A stretch of 16,313 bases of DNA from JAWVEV01 sp033856535 (GCA_033856535.1 JAWVEV010000077.1:1-16313), one strand, 5' to 3'; shown: positions 1 through 6,678, counted from the stretch's first letter. The notes: a model not told the origin generated them from the sequence alone. Made by a program: numbers and translations.

Positions 1-459
1 GAGCCGGCGGCCGCCGCGGCCGCGCTCGAGTCGATGCTGGCCGAGGCGCCGCCGATCGACCCCGCCCTCTTCCCCTATCCCGGCGACGCCGCCGGCCCCG
101 AGGCGATCGCCGGTTGGATGGCCGCCGCCGCGGTGGCCCGCGGCCTGCCGCCCGAGCTTCCGGTGATGGCCTCGCTGGCCGAGTCCGGCCTGCGCAACCT
201 GCCCTACGGCGACCGCGACTCGCTCGGCCTGTTCCAGCAGCGCCCGTCGCAGGGCTGGGGCTCGCCGGCGCAGGTCCTGGACCCGAGCCACGCGCTCGCG
301 ACCTTCCTGCACCGGGCGGCGCTGGCCGACGCCGGCGGCCGGTTCTCCTCGGGCGGGGTGGACGGCCTGGGCGCCTGGGCGCAGGCGGTGCAGCGCTCGG
401 GCTTCCCCGAGCGGTACCAGCCGCGGTTGGACGAGGCCCGCAGGCTGATCGGCGGCTGA
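1..459 (+). CDS. Lysozyme/transglycosylase-like cell-wall hydrolase, 3' end only
   Basis: The reading frame is open from base 1 and ends in TGA at 457-459, so the N-terminus lies outside the window. An internal ATG at 34 is not needed as a start. The visible 152 residues open with an Ala-rich stretch. Next comes a compact domain whose core reads 'MASLAESGLRNLPYGDRDS' followed by 'LGLFQQRPSQGWG'. That pattern (Glu in 'AESGL', then 'GDRDSLGLFQQR') is typical of the lysozyme-like/transglycosylase fold at the end of actinobacterial secreted or phage-like proteins; the Glu is the probable acid catalyst. The C-terminal helix contains 'AWAQAVQRSGFPERYQP', also typical of this domain. The full protein may carry other modules such as M23, NlpC or a tape-measure-like region. 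The domain call is fairly secure, the exact substrate is not. Confidence 0.7.
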   Translation, partial: EPAAAAAALESMLAEAPPIDPALFPYPGDAAGPEAIAGWMAAAAVARGLPPELPVMASLAESGLRNLPYGDRDSLGLFQQRPSQGWGSPAQVLDPSHALATFLHRAALADAGGRFSSGGVDGLGAWAQAVQRSGFPERYQPRLDEARRLIGG

Positions 460-471
460 CGCCGCGGGTCG

Positions 472-485
472 CCCGCTCGCGCGGG
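472..485. terminator. Small GC hairpin between convergent gene ends
   Basis: CCCGC (472-476), a TCGC loop and GCGGG (481-485) form a 5-bp stem just after the stop of the hydrolase gene. It lies between that gene and the opposing ssb remnant. There is no T-tract, so a termination role is only a possibility. Confidence 0.25.
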
Positions 486-530
486 ATACTGGGCCGGTCC
501 GGAGGCTGCCGCTACGCCGCCACAGCTTCC

Positions 531-910
531 TCGGTCATGCGAGAGCGCGAGCGGCTCGCCGGCTCGGCGCTCTTCGTCCGCGGCGGTCTCGGACTTCCTC
601 GGCCGGGGCCCGAGGAACTCGACCGCGTCAGCGACGATCTGGTGGCGCTGGCGCTTGGTGCCGTCGCCGGCGACCCACTCGTCGAGCTCGAGGCGCCCGC
701 TGATCGCGACCTGGCGGCCCGTGGCCAGGTGCTCGGCGCAGAGCTCGCCGAGCTTGCCCCAGGCGGTGATGTCGATGAAGACCGCGCCGCGGTCCTCGCC
801 GGCCTTGGACCAGCGGGGGATCGCCAAGCGCATGGCGGTGAACTGGGCGCCGGAGGCGGTGGGGATGGCGTCCGGGTCTGCGGTGGTCGGCCGATCAGGT
901 TGACGCTGTT
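531..910 (-). pseudogene. ssb: Single-stranded DNA-binding protein, frameshifted and lacking a start
   Basis: The minus strand encodes an OB-fold SSB. The N-terminal strand 'NSVNLIGR' is read in one frame from 910. The rest ('TADPDAIPTASGAQFTAMRL', 'AVFIDITAWGKLGELCAEHL', 'GRQVAISGRLELDEW', 'VADAVEFLGPRP') is read in another frame from about 886. One base is missing at about 885-888 relative to the usual 'GRLTADP' junction. The N-terminal frame has no plausible start codon just upstream. The frame carrying the main domain has no stop at the expected end: it runs on antisense into the hydrolase gene, and the acidic 'DDDIPF'-type tail is absent. In another frame a TAG at 512 could close it. SSB binds ssDNA in replication and repair, and this copy is probably a dead accessory paralogue. 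A sequencing error could explain the indel, but not the missing start and tail. Confidence 0.7.
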
Positions 911-934
911 CGCCCAGGCCGGCCCGAGGACCGA

Positions 935-959
935 CGGGGGGTGCCCCCACCCGAAGGGG
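935..959. repeat. GC-rich dyad element, copy A
   Basis: The block CGGGGGGTGCCCCCACCC followed by GAAGGGG closely matches 13818-13844 (CGGGAGGTGCCCCCGCACCC then ATCGGGG), differing by two or three bases and a 2-nt insertion. Both copies sit upstream of a minus-strand gene. It may be a dispersed intergenic repeat or a regulatory hairpin. Two copies in 16 kb of GC-rich DNA are suggestive, not proof. Confidence 0.3.
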
Positions 960-1075
960 CCAGAAGGCCATTCGGCACGAATGTGGGGGTGGCGGGCCGA
1001 CGGCTTGCGCGCCCCGCCCCCGGAGCCAGCATGTAGGGCAACGGACCGCGGCCGAGGTGGGGGCCGGCGCCGGCG

Positions 1076-3082
1076 TCAGCTGGAAGCGCGTCCAGGATCG
1101 GGAGATCGCTCTAAGCCCGGGCCACCGACGGAGGCCGCGTCCGCGAGCGGGAGCACGACCTGGAAGGTCGAGCCCCGGCCCTCCTCGCTCTGGACGTCGA
1201 TCCGGCCGCCGTGAGCTTCGACGATCATCTTCGTGATCGCGAGCCCCAGGCCGGTGCCGGGGATCGACTGGCCGGTGGCCGCGCCGGTGCGGTAGAAGCG
1301 CTCGAACAGCCGCAGCTGATCGGCTGGGCTGATGCCCATACCGGTGTCGGCCACCTCGAGCTCGACCTGCCGTCCACGCCGCGCTGTACGCAGATCCACC
1401 CGCCCGCCCGAGGGGGTGAACTTGAGCGCGTTGGAGAGCAGGTTGTCGATCACCTGGCCCAGTCGAGCGCGGTCGGCCTGGGTCGGAGGCACCGGGTCGA
1501 CCTGGAGGTGGAGGCTTATCCCGCGGTCTTCCGCGTCAGGGCCTGCGGCCTCGGCGCACTCGCGCGCCAGCGCGGCCAGGTCGACCTGCTCCAGCTCGAG
1601 CGCCAGGCGACCCGCATCGCTCTGGGCGACGATCAGCAGGTCGCCGACCAGGCGTACGAGCTTGCGCGCGTTTCGTTCCGCGACCTCTACGAAGCGTCGC
1701 TGCTGGACCGTCAGAGGCTCCGCGTCCTCGTCGAGCACCGCCTCCAGGTAGCCGATCACGGACGTCAGCGGCGTGCGGAGCTCATGCGAGGCGAGGGCGC
1801 TGAACTCGTCTCGAAGCTGCTCCAGTGCCCGGCGCTCGGTGACGTCGTGGGCCGTGCCGAGCATCCGCACCGGCTGTCCGCGCAGGTCGCGCTCCACGCG
1901 GCCTCGGGCATCGACGACGCGATGCTCGCCGTCCGGCCGGACGAGCCGGTGCTGGAAGGAAAAGGGCCGGCCGTCCTCGAGCGCCCGTCCGATGGTTCGG
2001 GCGACCATCTCCCGGTCCTCGGAGTGGACGTGTTCCAGGTAGTGCTCGTAGCTGGCCTCAAACTGCTCGGGCCGGAGCCCGAACATGCGGTAGAGCTCAT
2101 CCGACCACCGGATGCGGTCGGAGGCAATCTCCCACTCCCAGCTGCCGATCTGGGCGATCCGTTGGGCCTCGGCAAGCTGGGCCTCGCGCCGGCGCAGCGC
2201 CCGTTCGGCCCCGGCCCGCTCGGAGACGTCGCGCACGATGCCGCCGAAGAAGCTCTCGGCTCCCGCCCGCCAGCCGGAGAGGGTGAGCTCGATCGGGAAC
2301 TCGGCGCCCTCGCGATGCAGCCCTTCGAGCTCGAGCGTCCGCCCCGCCAGGCCGACCACGCCCGTGGCGGTCGCCTCGGCGAGCGCCCGCTCGTGAGCGG
2401 CGCGGTACCGCTCCGGCATCAGGATCGCGAGGGGCCGGCCCAGGGCCTCGGCCGGCGGGTGCCCGAACATACGCTCGGCGCCGGCGTTCCAGGACACCAT
2501 GCGCCCGGCCCCGTCCGCCACGATGACGGCGTCGCTGGTGGACTGTGTCAGCGCCCCGAAGCGGCTCTCTGCCTCGGCAAGGGCCAGGAAGCCGGCCAAC
2601 TCGCCCCCCACCGCAGCGAGAAGCTCCAGTAGCTCGTCGTCCTGCTCGCGGACCGCCTCGGCGAAGAGCTCGACCACGCCCAGGCAGACCTCGCCACGCA
2701 GGAGCGGGAAGGCGAGGGCGGCGCGCAGGTCGGCGCGCCGAGCGGCCTCCCGGCGCGGGAAATTGTCCGCCTCGAATGTGTCCGCCAGCCAGGCCGGCTG
2801 GCGGGTGCTCCAGACCCGGCCCGGCAGCCCGATGCCGGGCGCGAGCTCGAGGGCGTGGCTGGCGGCGAGGAAGGGGCCAATGGCCTTGGGGCGGTCCGTC
2901 CAGGAGCCGGCGAGGCGCAGACGGGCGCCGGATGGGGCCATCTGCCAGAACATCCCGAGCGAGAAGTCGAGTCTGCGGCAGAGCGCTGAGAGCACCAGCG
3001 GTAGGTACTTGCCCGGGTCGCGCGCGCCCGCGAGCAGCGAGGAGACCTCGCTGCGTGTCCGGAGAGCCTCGTGCGCGAGCAC
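1076..3082 (-). CDS. GAF-PAS-PAS sensor histidine kinase (orphan, cytoplasmic)
   Basis: A 668-aa sensor kinase. The order is a GAF domain (about 15-165), a first PAS (about 172-290, core 'DAVIVADGAGRMVSWNAGAE'), and a second PAS of the PAS_3 type (about 310-417, 'GSWEWEIASDRIRWSDELYR', 'MLGTAHDVTER'). The dimerisation/phosphoacceptor helix follows with 'SHELRTPL' (phospho-acceptor His433), then the HATPase domain. Its N box is 'DNLLSNALKF' (546-555), G1 is 'DTGMGIS' (579-585) and G2 is 'GTGLGLAI' (609-616). All catalytic motifs are intact. No transmembrane segment is visible, so it should sense an intracellular or diffusible cue. The start is a GTG preceded by 'AAAGGG'; an in-frame TAG lies 12 bases upstream, which rules out a longer protein. 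No response regulator is adjacent, so its partner is unknown. Confidence 0.93.
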   Translation of the reverse strand: MLAHEALRTRSEVSSLLAGARDPGKYLPLVLSALCRRLDFSLGMFWQMAPSGARLRLAGSWTDRPKAIGPFLAASHALELAPGIGLPGRVWSTRQPAWLADTFEADNFPRREAARRADLRAALAFPLLRGEVCLGVVELFAEAVREQDDELLELLAAVGGELAGFLALAEAESRFGALTQSTSDAVIVADGAGRMVSWNAGAERMFGHPPAEALGRPLAILMPERYRAAHERALAEATATGVVGLAGRTLELEGLHREGAEFPIELTLSGWRAGAESFFGGIVRDVSERAGAERALRRREAQLAEAQRIAQIGSWEWEIASDRIRWSDELYRMFGLRPEQFEASYEHYLEHVHSEDREMVARTIGRALEDGRPFSFQHRLVRPDGEHRVVDARGRVERDLRGQPVRMLGTAHDVTERRALEQLRDEFSALASHELRTPLTSVIGYLEAVLDEDAEPLTVQQRRFVEVAERNARKLVRLVGDLLIVAQSDAGRLALELEQVDLAALARECAEAAGPDAEDRGISLHLQVDPVPPTQADRARLGQVIDNLLSNALKFTPSGGRVDLRTARRGRQVELEVADTGMGISPADQLRLFERFYRTGAATGQSIPGTGLGLAITKMIVEAHGGRIDVQSEEGRGSTFQVVLPLADAASVGGPGLERSPDPGRASS

Positions 3083-3120
3083 CCGCCCTTTCTACCAGCA
3101 GCCGGGTATGAGCGGGCGAA

Positions 3121-3176
3121 CGGCCCCTCTGGGCCGGACGCGCTGCCAAGGCCCTGGCAGAGGGTCGACGCCCTCT
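3121..3176 (-). promoter_or_regulatory. Three small tandem hairpins in the kinase leader
   Basis: Three adjacent stems lie about 40-95 nt upstream of the histidine kinase start. They are CGGCCC/GGGCCG (3121-3126/3131-3136), CTGCCA/TGGCAG (3143-3148/3155-3160) and AGAGGG/CCCTCT (3159-3164/3171-3176). The second and third share two bases, so they could be mutually exclusive. A structured 5' leader or attenuator is possible; chance is not excluded in such GC-rich DNA. Confidence 0.25.
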
Positions 3177-3477
3177 CCCCGCGGGCCCATTGCTGATTCG
3201 CCAGGAGCACCACGCCGGCGATCGTGCAGCTTCCCGTCGGGCAGCGATCCTGCCATTCGGCCTGTCGAGCGGGCGAACCGTAATCGTCGCCCCCCGACGG
3301 TCCCGCAGCGCACGCCAACGCGCGAGAAGCACACGTATGTCGAGTGCGACGAGGAGGGGCCCTGCTGAGCCGCCGATCCAAGGTGCGCGCCGACCGGCGC
3401 GCTCGAGTGATTCGGGCCGGTGCGGGGATCCGATGAACGGCGGCGCAGAGGGCGCGGTACCGGGGACGGCCCCCGCA

Positions 3478-3519
3478 TTGCATGCAGTGCAACCGGCGGG
3501 CCGGTGGCCGCGCTAAGGT
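3478..3519 (+). promoter_or_regulatory. Possible operator dyad and -10 element for the membrane-protein gene
   Basis: TTGCA-tgcag-TGCAA (3478-3492) is a perfect 5-bp inverted repeat with a 5-bp spacer and is A/T-richer than its surroundings. The hexamer TAAGGT (3514-3519) fits the actinobacterial TAnnnT -10 pattern. No good -35 box was found at 17-18 bp. The transcription start would lie about 120 nt upstream of the gene at 3648. Confidence 0.25.
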
Positions 3520-3647
3520 TCGCTTGCGGCCCGGCCCCTGTGTGAAAAGGGCGGCCCGAATCGGGAAGCTCGCGCCAGAACCCCGCGCGAACCCGGCGAC
3601 GCGGCAGGCAGCCAGCCTCAGCCGCGACCAAAACGAGGGGGTTCGAA

Positions 3648-4319
3648 ATGCGCAAGCTCTTTGAGATCGGAGGGCTCGTCGCTGCGGCGATCCTGATCGC
3701 GTTCGGCGTCGCCGCACTCGTCATGGGCGTCAACGGCCATTCCACGGTCAAGGCCAGCCTCACCCAGGAGAAGATCGTCGGCTCGCCCGACATGACCCCG
3801 GCCCTGATCAGGGCCGAGGCGAAGGCGGCCGGTCTTCCGGACAGCCTGGACTACCCGACCGCCAGCGTCGCCGGCCTCGAGATCAACAGCGGCGAGCGGG
3901 CACGGGCGTTCGCGGGATACATGCGGATCCACGCGCTCGAGGCGACCGGCGGGTTCACATATGCCGAGATGGGCCAGTACGTCGCAAAGCCGGGCGCTCC
4001 CGAGTCGGCGCTGGCTCCGGGCGGCGGCACGAGCGACCGCCAGTTCGCGGTGATCGACCCGCAGACCGAGCAGCCCCAGTCCAACGGGGCGCGCAACGTG
4101 TGGGTGACCGAGACCGCATTGGCGACGGCGCTCAACTCGACCTACATGGCCTCCCAGCTGTCGCTGTTCGCGATCATCGTCGGCGTGGCGCTGCTGCTGG
4201 CGGGGTTCGGCTTTGCCATCCTCGCGATCGGCGGAGCGCTTCGGAATCCGGAGACGCCGCTCGGGTTCCTCCACAAGCGGGGCACGAAGCCGAAGGCGGA
4301 GGTTGCCCCTGTCGCATAG
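3648..4319 (+). CDS. Conserved two-helix membrane protein, function unknown
   Basis: A 223-aa protein with one membrane helix at about residues 7-28 and a second at about 170-196. About 140 residues between them are probably extracytoplasmic, and a short basic tail ends the chain. The loop contains 'EKIVGSPDMTP', 'INSGERARAFAGYMRIHALE', 'TYAEMGQYV' and 'ARNVWVTETALATALN'. These recall a family I associate with Thermoleophilia and related actinobacteria, sometimes labelled as a ring-opening dioxygenase (LigA-like); nothing here supports an enzymatic dioxygenase. The start is firm: GAGGGG at 3635-3640 sits 7 nt before the ATG. The gene stands alone and is followed by a strong hairpin at 4378. 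I do not know its function. Confidence 0.85.
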   Translation: MRKLFEIGGLVAAAILIAFGVAALVMGVNGHSTVKASLTQEKIVGSPDMTPALIRAEAKAAGLPDSLDYPTASVAGLEINSGERARAFAGYMRIHALEATGGFTYAEMGQYVAKPGAPESALAPGGGTSDRQFAVIDPQTEQPQSNGARNVWVTETALATALNSTYMASQLSLFAIIVGVALLLAGFGFAILAIGGALRNPETPLGFLHKRGTKPKAEVAPVA

Positions 4320-4377
4320 ACGGATTCGGGGCCACGCCGTAACCGGGATGCGGCAGTTGCCGACGTAGCGCTCCGTC

Positions 4378-4415
4378 ATCGGGAGCCGGGACGAAAACCC
4401 CTCCCGGCTCCCGAT
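4378..4415 (+). terminator. Strong hairpin after the membrane-protein gene
   Basis: ATCGGGAGCCGGGA (4378-4391) and TCCCGGCTCCCGAT (4402-4415) form a perfect 14-bp stem around a 10-nt loop, 58 nt after the stop at 4319. No T-tract follows, which is common for terminators in high-GC actinobacteria. Confidence 0.7.
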
Positions 4416-4444
4416 AGGCGGCGCTCGACGATGAACGCGCTCCG

Positions 4445-4530
4445 TTGGACGACCGGCTCAGATACGACGACGTGCTACTCGACGTGGCCTTCCTCGCGAT
4501 GAACCTGGAGGCAGGCGGCCTGGCAGCATG
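4445..4530 (+). pseudogene. Remnant of an aminoglycoside-phosphotransferase-like / ATP-binding protein
   Basis: A short stretch reads 'DDRLRYDDVLLDVAFLAMNL' then 'EAGGLAAW'. This resembles the conserved 'F(D/N)-RLRY-DV--D-AFLAMDLE--G' segment in the kinase-like domain of bifunctional APH-like/ATP-binding proteins (COG2187 type, such as mycobacterial Rv2004c). The expected preceding 'D-C-I-E-F' and everything before it are missing. After about 4530 the frame loses similarity and overlaps the next gene. It reads as a roughly 28-codon fossil of a much larger gene. The family match rests on memory of the motif, not on a search. Confidence 0.45.
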
Positions 4531-4535
4531 GTGCG

Positions 4536-5012
4536 GTGCCCCCGCTGAGCCGCTGGTGCGTCCGCGCCGCCCTCGTCTACCTGGTGGGCGGCATGGGGAT
4601 GGGCGCCTGGATGCTGGTCGTCGAGGCGCGCCGCGGCCACCCGCCCGCGCCGCCCTGGCCGTCGCTGCATGCCCACCTGCTCTTGGTCGGCTTCCTGCTG
4701 ATGCTGGTCTTCGGCGTGGCCTTCTGGATGTTTCCGAAGGTGGGCGGAGGGCGGCCTCGGCGCGGCGCGGGCTGGGCGGCGTTCGGGCTGGTCAACGCGG
4801 GCTTGCTCCTGCGCCTGCTGGCCGAGCCGCAGGCCGATGCAGCCCGTGGCCCGCTCGCCTGGCGCGTGCTCCTCGGGGTCGCGGCGGTCCTGCCGGCGCT
4901 CGGCGCGGTGGCCTTCGCGGCCGGGATCTGGCCCCGCGTCCGCAGCGCCCTCACCGCGGCGCAGGCCGCTGACTTGCGCGCGGCGCGGGGCCTGCCGCCG
5001 CGCCGTCCCTGA
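4536..5012 (+). CDS. Four-helix membrane protein related to haem-copper oxidase subunit I
   Basis: A 158-aa integral membrane protein with helices at about 8-30, 44-67, 77-95 and 108-132. The second helix opens with 'LHAHLLLVGFLLMLVFGVAF' followed by 'WMFPK'. This His-x-His start and 'GVAFWMFP' end are typical of small stand-alone proteins annotated as cbb3-type/quinol oxidase subunit I-like. His45 and His47 could bind haem, but the full 12-helix oxidase with its CuB ligands is not present. The GTG start at 4536 lacks a well-placed ribosome site (GGAG lies 25 nt away); an in-frame TGA at 4500-4502 limits extension. The C-terminus is a short Arg/Ala/Pro-rich cytoplasmic tail. It may be a haem-b electron-transfer or NO/redox-sensing protein. 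Confidence 0.75.
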   Translation: MPPLSRWCVRAALVYLVGGMGMGAWMLVVEARRGHPPAPPWPSLHAHLLLVGFLLMLVFGVAFWMFPKVGGGRPRRGAGWAAFGLVNAGLLLRLLAEPQADAARGPLAWRVLLGVAAVLPALGAVAFAAGIWPRVRSALTAAQAADLRAARGLPPRRP

Positions 5013-5038
5013 CGCGCGCCGATCGAAGGTAGCCGACC

Positions 5039-5359
5039 GTGAGCGAGGACCGCATGCTTGGCGAGCGGCTGACCGAGCACACCTCCTCGCGCACCGCGAT
5101 CGTGCAGCTGCTCGAGGGACGCCTTCGGCTGACGCTCGCCGGCGAGCCCCACGAATTGGCGCCCGGCGACTGGGTACGGATGGCGCCGGGCCTGCCGCAC
5201 GCCGTGGACGCCGAGGAACCGGCGGTGATGCTGCTCAGGGGGCGGCCGATCAGGCGAGGGTGGGGCAGCGCGAGACCGTCGCTACCGGGCCCCGGGGCTG
5301 GGCGACCATCGACCCGGACACGGGGCGGATCGGGACGATCGCCGACGGCGACCGCGTGA
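5039..5359 (+). CDS. Small cupin-domain protein, truncated at the N-terminus with an odd tail
   Basis: Residues about 10-66 carry a cupin half-barrel: 'TEHTSSRTAIVQLLEGRLRL', 'PHELAPGDWVRMAPGLPHAV', 'EEPAVMLL'. Family members usually have another 30-40 residues in front, but here an in-frame TAG lies 9 bases upstream of the GTG start, so the chain is short. GAAGG at 5024-5028 is a reasonable ribosome site. After 'VMLL' (about residue 66) the sequence turns into low-complexity Arg/Gly/Pro-rich text. That part overlaps, in another frame, the lipoprotein-like remnant at 5305-5436, so the natural 3' end appears to have been replaced. Cupins of this type bind small ligands or metals; His13 and His54 are the only likely metal ligands. 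It may be a pseudogene. Confidence 0.55.
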   Translation: MSEDRMLGERLTEHTSSRTAIVQLLEGRLRLTLAGEPHELAPGDWVRMAPGLPHAVDAEEPAVMLLRGRPIRRGWGSARPSLPGPGAGRPSTRTRGGSGRSPTATA

Positions 5360-5436
5360 CCGCGGTGGAGACGCTCGAGGATCCGCCGGCGCTGCCGGCG
5401 ACGACGCCCCTCTGCCCGGAGTCGTCCGGGGGCTGA
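5305..5436 (+). pseudogene. Orphan C-terminal fragment of a lipoprotein paralogous to the next gene
   Basis: In a frame different from the cupin, 43 codons end at a TGA (5434-5436) and read 'TIDPDTGRIGTIADGDRVTA', then 'EDPPALPATTPLC'. The downstream lipoprotein ends with 'TIDPDTGRIAALSNADGTLT', then 'ADPPPVPATTPVC'. At DNA level 5304-5332 matches 6001-6029 with one mismatch. There is no signal peptide, lipobox or N-terminal domain for this copy. It is best explained by a tandem duplication of the lipoprotein gene followed by deletion that fused its tail to the cupin gene. Confidence 0.7.
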
Positions 5437-5445
5437 CCGTGTGAC

Positions 5446-5451
5446 TACGAT
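5446..5451 (+). promoter_or_regulatory. Possible -10 element for a leaderless lipoprotein mRNA
   Basis: TACGAT fits the actinobacterial TAnnnT -10 consensus and lies 7 nt upstream of the ATG at 5459, so transcription could begin at the start codon itself. This would explain the missing ribosome site. No clear -35 box is visible. Confidence 0.35.
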
Positions 5452-5458
5452 CGTCGGC

Positions 5459-6139
5459 ATGCCCCGACCTCGAATCGCCGCCGCGCTCTGCGCCCTGGCC
5501 GCGGTCGCCGCCCTCGCCGGCTGCGTCTCCAACGAGCCCGATGCGCCGAGCCCGCCGGCCACGCCGACGCCGCCGGCCGCGCCGACCGCCCCGGCCACGC
5601 CGACCAGGGCCGCTCCGGGCGACGACCCCGCGGGGGCGGCGCTGCTCGAGAAGGCCAACGCGTACTACGCCGCGGCCCCGAGCCTGAGCCTCGATCTGCG
5701 GAGCGGAGGGACGAGCGTCGGTCGTTTCGACCTCGAGCGCGGCAGGCTCGTCGCGTCGGTGGGGACGTCCGGGGGCGTCACGTTCGTCGTGACGCGCACC
5801 GGCGGCTACTCCAAGGGCCCCGGCGACGGCTGCTGGACGCGCTCGTCCGGCCAGACGCCGTCCTTCGAGCGCTTCACCTCGCCGATCCAGGCGTTCATCC
5901 CCCTGGAGACCCTCGACGTCTCGGCGCCGATCGCCGAGGGCGAGCTGATGCGGGTGGACCTCACCGAGAAGGCGACCGGCGAGCCGACGCCCTTCTCCGT
6001 GACCATCGACCCGGACACCGGGCGGATCGCGGCGCTCAGCAACGCCGACGGGACGCTGACCTACCGCGAGGTCGCCGACCCCCCGCCGGTCCCGGCGACG
6101 ACGCCGGTCTGCGCGACGCGGACGCCGCCGGAGGGCTGA
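5459..6139 (+). CDS. Secreted lipoprotein of unknown function
   Basis: From the ATG at 5459 the protein is 226 aa. It begins with a classic lipoprotein signal: 'MPRPR', a hydrophobic Ala/Leu core and the lipobox 'LAGC' (Cys22). A longer form from a GTG at 5441 would add six residues. A Pro/Ala/Thr-rich linker follows (about 23-55), then a globular domain. That domain contains 'NAYYAAAPSLSLDLRSGG', 'GVTFVVTRTGGYSKGPGDG', 'GCWTRSSGQ', 'SVTIDPDTGRIAALSNADG' and 'TYREV'. The alternating strands and length recall LppX/LolA-like or DUF-type lipoproteins that form an open beta sheet, but I do not recognise a named family. It should be anchored on the outer face of the membrane. Its C-terminus is duplicated upstream as a remnant. 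It ends only 9 bp from the convergent Rrf2 gene. Confidence 0.8.
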   Translation: MPRPRIAAALCALAAVAALAGCVSNEPDAPSPPATPTPPAAPTAPATPTRAAPGDDPAGAALLEKANAYYAAAPSLSLDLRSGGTSVGRFDLERGRLVASVGTSGGVTFVVTRTGGYSKGPGDGCWTRSSGQTPSFERFTSPIQAFIPLETLDVSAPIAEGELMRVDLTEKATGEPTPFSVTIDPDTGRIAALSNADGTLTYREVADPPPVPATTPVCATRTPPEG

Positions 6140-6148
6140 CCCCCCGGC

Positions 6149-6610
6149 TCAGACGGCGGCGGCGCGAAGGGCCTTGACGTCCGGGGGGGTCACCCACGGT
6201 CCGGCGGCGCCGGCCGCCAGGTCGGCGAAGGTCCGGCGCGACAGGATCTCGATGGTCGCGTCGCGCACCTCCTCCCACACGCCGCGCAGCGAGCAGCCGA
6301 CGGTCATGTCGCAGGGCTCCGGCGAGCGCCGCGTCGCGCACGAGATCGGCGCGAGCTGGCCCTCGAACAGCCGAACCACGCGCTCGAGCGTGATCTCGCT
6401 GGGAGACCGGTTCAGCCGGTAGCCCCCGTTCGGCCCGCGCTCGGAGCGCACCAGCCCGGCGGTGCGCATCACGGGCATCACCTGCTCCAGCACCGACTGG
6501 GGCACGGCGATACGCCGGGCGAGCTCCTCGAGCTTGATCGGCCCCCCGCCGGCCAGCGTGAGCGCCAGGACCGCGCGGGTGGCGTAGTCGGTCCGTCGTG
6601 AGATCCACAC
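6149..6610 (-). CDS. Rrf2-family Fe-S transcriptional regulator
   Basis: From the GTG at 6610 (GGAGG 9 nt upstream) the protein is 153 aa and begins 'VWISRRTDYATRAVLALTL', the normal Rrf2 N-terminus. A longer frame to 6685 adds 25 unrelated residues and is not favoured. The winged helix covers about 2-85 ('LEELARRIAVPQSVLEQVMP', 'GLVRSERGPNGGYRL'). Three cysteines follow, Cys91, Cys100 and Cys106 (C-x8-C-x5-C, within 'SCATRRSPEPCDMTVGC'), as in IscR/NsrR-type members that bind an Fe-S cluster. Such proteins sense iron-sulphur status, NO, redox or sulphur supply. It diverges from a TauE/SafE exporter with a dyad between them, so it probably controls that gene and itself. Confidence 0.9.
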   Translation of the reverse strand: MWISRRTDYATRAVLALTLAGGGPIKLEELARRIAVPQSVLEQVMPVMRTAGLVRSERGPNGGYRLNRSPSEITLERVVRLFEGQLAPISCATRRSPEPCDMTVGCSLRGVWEEVRDATIEILSRRTFADLAAGAAGPWVTPPDVKALRAAAV

Positions 6611-6678
6611 GGGGACAGGCCTCCACTTCCGGGGGGTTGCTCGACCGAGGGGTACCGTCGTAGCCTCCCCCGACTTAA

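Larger units (their letters stand above)
3083..3647. other. 565-bp intergenic region between divergent genes
   Basis: This gap separates the histidine kinase (minus) from the membrane protein at 3648 (plus). I see no convincing gene. An open frame at 3190-3516 (plus) encodes an Arg/Pro-rich chain without recognisable structure. The region holds three tandem hairpins at 3121-3176, a TTGCA dyad at 3478-3492, a TAAGGT -10-like hexamer at 3514-3519, and the GAGGGG ribosome site at 3635-3640 for the downstream gene. No tRNA, known riboswitch core or mobile element was recognised. Confidence 0.6.

Noticed and set aside
1063..1074. GCCGGCGCCGGC palindrome after the histidine kinase stop
   Set aside because: It has no loop and no T-tract and is compatible with chance in this composition, so it was not called a terminator.
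114..1214. A 366-codon plus-strand frame across the hydrolase, ssb and kinase ends
   Set aside because: Low-complexity Arg/Gly/Pro product that overlaps three recognisable sequences in other frames.
1211..2632. A 473-codon plus-strand frame opposite the histidine kinase
   Set aside because: No recognisable domain; the minus strand carries every kinase motif in order.
3190..3516. A 108-codon open frame in the large intergenic region
   Set aside because: Arg/Ala-rich text without structure or ribosome site; long open frames are expected by chance at this GC content.
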